Shown here: positions 58,436-64,000 of the stretch, in pieces
How positions within the stretch are numbered: position 1 is the first letter of the stretch
Layout of the letters: each line of letters opens with the position of its first letter
Assembly (NCBI GenBank): GCA_008694505.1
Contig: VZDJ01001050.1
Span: forward strand, 1,244,730 to 1,308,729
Reading direction: 5' to 3'
DNA from: Cyanoderma ruficeps
Taxonomy: Eukaryota; Chordata; Aves; Passeriformes; Timaliidae
DNA: 64,000 bases
Made by a program: the position numbers and the translations under genes
Notes under the pieces: generated by a model
What the model was told of the DNA's origin: nothing
Databases searched by the model: none
What the model saw: the letters and a program-made list of their open reading frames with translations, nothing else

Positions 58436-60559
58436 TAGTGGTGGTTGTGAGGGAGAATTTCTACCTATCAATTCTACACTTGCTACTTTTGCTGCTGTTA
58501 TAAAAATTAGCCAACTCAATCAGACCTTCTAATTTTGTACACAGAAATTTCCTTGTCCTAGAAAGATGCTTTATACCAACCATTGAAACAAGTCACTTTT
58601 AAACTCATCACAGTCCTGTGGGAAAGCAGGGCAAAGCTTGGGTTTATGTTCATAGCAGCCATATCTGGACACTGTGAACCAATGAGGTGTCTCTATGAGC
58701 TGCACTGTGGCTGCTGAGTAACATGCTTATATACTGCAGAATTTACGGTAAAAGGAAACATGATATAGGGCTACTTATCTGAGCCTACAGTGGCAGAACA
58801 GCTCACTGGATGTGGAGTGCACACTCATCTTCCACATGAGTGGTAAGAAATAGGTAAGAAATATCCCACATGCCTACAAAGCCTGGTGAGAATTCTAGCA
58901 ATCTGTTGGCAGAGAAAGATATGAAACCACCACTAAGAGTAGTAGGAGCTGCAAAAGAAAGAACTCTTCCCACATATATCATTGCAAACAGTCCATGGTG
59001 CACTTCATCCACATGGAAAAGATCTTCTTCCTACATGGCCTGAAAATGTTGCACTAAAGGTGAGCCAGTGGGAGACACTCAGGGAGGAACAGACCTTTCC
59101 TGCATCCCTGAATACAGCAGAGCAGCCAGGACACAGAATGACAAACTCACACAGTCAAACTCCCACCATGGAAGAACAACTCTTGACAATGGCAGATGGA
59201 CTTTCTCCTTCTCCAGATATTCATCTAGGCCTTAGTCTGGCCAACTGAAGATATTTCTATAGTTCTGTTTATTTTAGTGGGGAAGGAGAATGAGTTAAAG
59301 GTTTTTCTCTTATTGCTACCTGAATAGCATCAAATGGAAAGCAAACTATTACTGAATCTACATCTCTACTTCTGAGACTGAATCAGTGTCATCCAAAACA
59401 CTCTGAACAGAGAAGAGCTTCAGGATGGAGAACAAGTTTGCAGGCAAACCTTTCTGCCCAGAACAGCAGAGCTGGAGAGAGAGAAGGGATGTGCTGGGCA
59501 AGCAGTTCAGCCTCACCTCTGTGCCTTTTGTCCTTGAGCCCTTCTACCCTTCAACCCAGTAGGAATTCAACACAACTACACTGTGGCTGCTGAACCAGAT
59601 GACCCACTAGATGTCCTTCTTAACAAATGTTTTTATAAAGTTAACAAAAGGACTGGACAGCAACTTCCCATTAAATCAGGCCCAGCATCAGTTTGTGCCC
59701 TTAGTGTGCTTATAAACAACTCCTCTGGGAAGAGCAATCAAACATATTTGATTAAATAGCAAAGCTCTTTTTTTTTTCCCTAACTTCAAGAAATATCTGT
59801 CTTAGCATGTAAAGAAATGGATCACACCCTAGATTCTTAACGAAGTTTTTATTGCTGGGAGAATTCCTTAATTCCCTTATAAAACTGGGTTCTTGAAAAA
59901 TTCCTGGGGACAATTTAAATTTTATGAATTCAGAAATGTGCTTGTATACCTAATAAATATTTGTGTGAGTCAAAATTAATCAGGCCTACACATCCTGGTA
60001 TAACAAGACTGAGACACAAAGAATAATTTGAACTCAATATTTTTCATACATTAGCCAGACTCCCATATTCTGCATTTACCTTGGTCTCTTTATTTTCATT
60101 GGAGGTATGATTTTATATCAAATTTCAGTTTAAAAACAATGGAAAATGGAAAGTTATTAAATGGTTAGTAAAATTAAATTATTAATAGAAGTTGCAATAA
60201 ATAAGCAATAGTTTTAAAAACCAGTCAGTCAATAGGTTGCTAACCACTATTAAAAACTGTGCATTATACCTCATGTTGACATGCTTGTAAGTTTTGCTGT
60301 CACTTGGTCACTGCAAGGCTTTTATTTCTTTTTCACCTCTAGTAAGCATTCACCTTTATAAACTAAGAATAAAATCATATTGTAGAATGCAAAATAAATT
60401 ACCTTGCATTCAGAAGTCCATTAAAAAGAGAGACTGTCAGTCCCAGTGTAACTGATCCTTCTTATGAAGATACTAAAGGATTTGGAGGCAGTTAAAATAT
60501 ACTTTTTATTGCACAAGAAATAAATAGCCTTCCAGGAATCTCTCCCATGTATCAGCATC
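58436..60559. other. AT-rich sequence without identifiable gene
   Basis: No domain-bearing ORF, no RNA gene and no recognised repeat apart from short T runs near 59768. Confidence 0.5.
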
Positions 60560-61187
60560 ACAGACTGAATAAGGCTGGAAGGGGTGTGTAAAGGTCAGCT
60601 GGTGCAGTCTCCCCTGCAGCCCCCAGAGCCACTTACCCAGGGCCATACCCTGACAGCTTTTGAATATCCCAGGGATAGAGACTCCATAGCTTGTCCAGGC
60701 TGCTTGTATCAGGGATCAGTGAAATATTGTTTCCTGATATTTCCTGATGTTTCCTCCCCTGTCTCAGGTCACACCTACTGCCTCTGGTCCTGCCTCTGGG
60801 TAACACTGAAAACTGCCTGTGTGCATCTTCTTTTTGAGGATAGTATCCCCCTGAGCATGCACTTCTTCAGGCTGAACAACGCCAGGTCTTTCAGCCTTCC
60901 CCTACAGGAGAGATGCTCCACTCCCTTCATGGCCCTTTGCTGGACTCTCTCCAGTATGTCCATGACTCTCTTGTATTAGGGAGTCCAGAAGTGGCCACAG
61001 TGCTCCAGGTGTGGCCTCACCAGCCCTGAGGAGAGGGAAAGGATGACCTCTCTTGACCTCCTGGCAGCAGTCCATCTAGCACAGCCCAGAATATCATCAG
61101 CTTTCTTTGCAGTAAAGGCATGTTGTTGTTTCATGTTCAGCTTGTTGTCCCTCAGGATAACCAAGTCCTTTTCTGCAAAGCTGAGCA
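60560..61187 (-). mobile_element. CR1 LINE 3' fragment (reverse orientation)
   Basis: On the + strand the sequence is a reversed CR1: GGCTGGAAGGGGTGTGTAAA, CAGGCTGAACAACGCCAGGT, GAGATGCTCCACTCCCTTCA, AGTCCAGAAGTGGCCACAGT, CAGGTGTGGCCTCACCAG and CTTGTTGTCCCTCAGGATAA. These are well-known CR1 ORF2-C-terminal/3' UTR motifs. The - strand ORFs at 60775-60963 and 60976-61188 are pieces of the decayed ORF2 (RVQQRAMKGVEHLSC; RLGLVRPHLEHC-type). It is 5'-truncated and non-functional. Confidence 0.9.
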
Positions 61188-62937
61188 AACACCTGACCCA
61201 AATTTGATGTAATGCAACTAGTTTTCAGTATGTTTTAGATTAACTTGAATTCACAGTAGAAAAGCATCCTCTAAATTGAGAAAGTTCAAAATTTGGTCTA
61301 GGGAAAATGAGTGAGAACTTCCAAGGATCTAAGTGCTCTTTCGGATATGTCCCTTAACTGAGAGTTGCCTAATTTTATGCCTAAACACCCTTTTGTTACT
61401 AAAAATTTAGCAGATGATTAGAATATAACAATAGATCCCAGTAACTTTCTCTTCCTGAACCAACTTCAATGCACACAGCTACAGAGGCAGATGTTGGCTT
61501 TTCCCACCCTAAGATTTAGCAAACATTAATAATACTAAAACTTAATAATTGCCAAACAAGGAGACAAACGGTTGTTTGGTTTGAAGTCAGTCTGCTTACA
61601 TATCCCCTGACAATTTAAATGAGTTCATTGTATTTTATGAGCATTAAAGCTTCCCTCTTCAACAGTCAACTCGTTCACTTGATTTAATTTTAATACATGC
61701 TGTGAAGTTATATCCCTTGAAATTATTGGGTTGTTTGAGGGTCCCCAGATGCTCTTTCCTCAGTTCTCTCTTTCAGTCCCACTTGCTCCTCTCCACACAC
61801 CTCTTAGGTCTTTGCTCAGCTGATACTAGCCTACACACATATATTCATCACAACAGGAGAGGTTTTTCTCTCACAGACTCATACTCAGCAGAACAATATA
61901 GAATAAATTTACCCTACTTTTATATATATTTATGTATAAACATATATGTGTGTTCATAACCTATAGCCTTCAGCGATTATAACTACCTGACTTAGGACTT
62001 CCATTGAACCATGAGGTGAGGTTTTCTTTTTTTATATTTTATTGCTTCAAGTCCTCATTCTGGCCTAGAAACAGGAAATACAGTTTCCTGTATTTCAGCT
62101 TCTCCCATCCCTGAGCACAGAGCTGGGCAAGAGTTACCCATTACATTTATCACACTATGTGTGGAGTTAGGCTTCCCATTATATCCATAATGTGATCAGC
62201 AACTGGGTATCCTTGCATATCCTTGCCATTCTCTCATAAATACCACTAATATTGAAGCATAACTATTAATGCCACCAGAAATACTTGTGATTGCAATGGT
62301 CTAATTCAAGAGCTGCCACCATGGTGTTGGCACATCAGTCAAAAATCCTACTGTGACAAGAGGAAAGGCACATCCACCTTTCTGTCATATGCAAAGGTTC
62401 TAACTGCAGGTCCTAATAAGAAGTGATGGGTTACATTTAGTTACCTAGTTCTGAAAAAGAAGAGGGATGCTTAAATGTGATACCTGTATAAAAAACCGTG
62501 AGAAAGGCTTCACTTCCACTCTATTTCAGATAAGAAAGCATTGGAATGTTTTTGTGTTTTCAGACTGTGGAGCATAAAAAGAAAAAATGGTCATGAAAAA
62601 ACCCAGAGTTCCATTGACTAAATCATTGCTAAAGCAGTGGGGTTTTGTCATGGCTTCTGAGTCAAGAAGTTCATGTTTTTCAGAAAATGATCTGTGACTG
62701 GTGATACTTTGGGACTTTTTGCATGTGAGTGGGTGGATGCAAAGCTAACCAGCTGAATCCATTTCAGAAAAATCCTTTGCTGCTGTCAGGTCCCAGACTG
62801 CAATGGAATATGACAAAGAGCAGGAACCTAGCAATGACACAACAATGTTGTGGTAGCAAAGTGTCCTGTAATAGCAAACTCTCCCAGAAACTGTCTGGAG
62901 CAATGAGCCTTCTCTCTTCTGTAAAGGGAACAAAAGG

Positions 62938-63018
62938 TCTTTTATTCTTTTTCTCTCTTCCCATCCCCCTCCCCCCTCCCTCCCTCCAACCCCCTGCCAC
63001 CCCTCCTTCTCCATTTCC
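62938..63018. repeat. C/T-rich low-complexity tract
   Basis: Pyrimidine-rich with runs such as CCCCCTCCCCCCTCCC. The complementary strand has G-runs that could form a G-quadruplex. The overlapping Gly/Glu-rich ORFs on the - strand are artefacts of this composition. Confidence 0.85.
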
Positions 63019-63084
63019 CGTGTTTAGAACCATACCTGTTTGAAAGGTTAGTTCTGGCATGGTGACCAACTGGACCTCCACATG

Positions 63085-63102
63085 GTATTTATTTATTTAT
63101 TC
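63085..63102. repeat. (TATT)n simple repeat
   Basis: About four tandem TATT units. Confidence 0.8.
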
Positions 63103-63894
63103 TTTCTCAAATGCTTTTGGCACAATATATTTGCATGAGTTAGATGGTGTTTATAGAAAACTTGAATACTAGAGTTCATAGAAAAGGTCATTTGCTCATT
63201 TCTTCTCTTATTTTAATTGAATTTTCCCCACTGTTGTTTCTAACACTAGTCATTTTATTTTTTAATAGATATTGATTTCTTTTCCAGATTTTTGTTTATT
63301 TGTTTGCTTGCTTTTTGTTGTGGTGGTGTTTTTTTTCCTCAGCTTGACCACTCATGAGTACTCTGCAAAGCTTCAGTCTTATTACATTAGAGAAGTGTGG
63401 TCTTGTCTACGATGTTGTCACGTGGAGCTACTGCCCATTTCTCCCCAGCACAAAATGCTTCCCTTCAGTTTCTCTGAAAGAGGAAATTTGCTCTGATTGA
63501 GTTCTCATATGAAGCATCATCAAAGACTGACATCCCATTCACTTCCTTTAACACCCCATTTCCTACCTTTAGAAAACAACTGTGCTAAAACTGCTCCCAT
63601 TTTACTTGCTTGCAGTATTTGTGGAAAACCTCACTTAACACATCCGTCAGTTCAACAGAGGGCTGTGGCAAAGCTCCAATTCAGAAAAAGCATAAGCTCC
63701 CTGTTTCCTCCTGAAGTTGCTCAGGCTGTGTTCAACTGAATAGGAAGCCTCTTTTCATATCCACTTCTAAATAGTGGCAAATGGTGCTTAGATTTAATCG
63801 CTCTGTTGTTCTACCTTCTTGGTCTTCAACAGAATTATGTGAAGAAATAATTTTTACTGGTCATCTTCAAATTTTAAAATTAAGATTAGGAAGT

Positions 63895-63910
63895 TTATAT
63901 ATATATATAA
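63895..63910. repeat. (TA)n simple repeat
   Basis: Alternating TA run near the right end of the window. Confidence 0.8.
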
Positions 63911-64000
63911 AAGATATATGTATAAGGGACTGGAGCATCTCTTCTGTAAGCAGTCAGCTTAGCAGTCAGGAGTCAGGAAAAGCTGAGGGAGATGGCAGAG

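Larger units (their letters stand above)
61188..64000. other. AT-rich sequence with simple repeats, no gene seen
   Basis: Only short ORFs. Contains a C/T-rich tract (62938-63018), a (TATT)n run (63085-63102) and a (TA)n run (about 63895-63910). Confidence 0.5.

Noticed and set aside
62745..63081. Gly/Glu-rich - strand ORFs
   Set aside because: They derive from the C/T-rich tract at 62938-63018.
1..64000. CRISPR arrays, operons or other prokaryotic systems
   Set aside because: Nothing resembles bacterial gene organisation. CR1 elements, LTR retroviral structure and gene-poor AT-rich DNA indicate a bird nuclear genome.

Overview
This window looks like avian nuclear DNA, most likely intergenic or intronic. 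The evidence is several CR1 retrotransposon fragments with the bird-type 3' end (ATTCTATG-like repeats, GG(C/T)TGCCCAGGGAGGTGG motif), a solo LTR of a familiar bird ERVL-like family, and AT-rich, ORF-poor sequence elsewhere. No host protein-coding gene could be identified with confidence. There are 48 N at 21054-21101 and single N at 18882 and 49918, so this is draft assembly.

The dominant feature is a complete endogenous retrovirus at about 33926-40402 on the + strand. In order it has a 5' LTR, a lysine-tRNA-type primer-binding site, a 579-codon gag, one in-frame UAG, a ~1062-codon pol (protease, reverse transcriptase, RNase H, integrase, all key catalytic residues present), a polypurine tract and a 3' LTR. 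There is no env and no dUTPase. Gag is unusual: hydrophobic segments near the N-terminus, no CCHC zinc knuckle, and an Arg/Gly-rich patch near the C-terminus. The LTRs are nearly identical apart from a clustered U3 indel block and one TTTTG unit, so the insertion looks young. Pol style, lack of env and a possible 5-bp target duplication point to a class III (ERVL-like) avian element.

Other mobile DNA: CR1 fragments on + (about 5530-5966, 7220-7707, 10050-11660) and - (about 25612-25765, 27244-27350, 60560-61187); a solo LTR on - at 43202-43568 with a clean 4-bp target duplication (class I-like); an avian ERVL-type solo LTR on + at about 57837-58430; and an LTR-like sequence at about 48165-48478.

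The rest (about 80%) is AT-rich unique sequence with simple repeats, a few short palindromes and several weak exon-like stretches (17.8, 30.5, 46.9 and 50.9 kb) given as low-confidence candidates. Gag and pol together would supply the functions for an intracellular, non-enveloped retrotransposition cycle; nothing else in the window forms a pathway.
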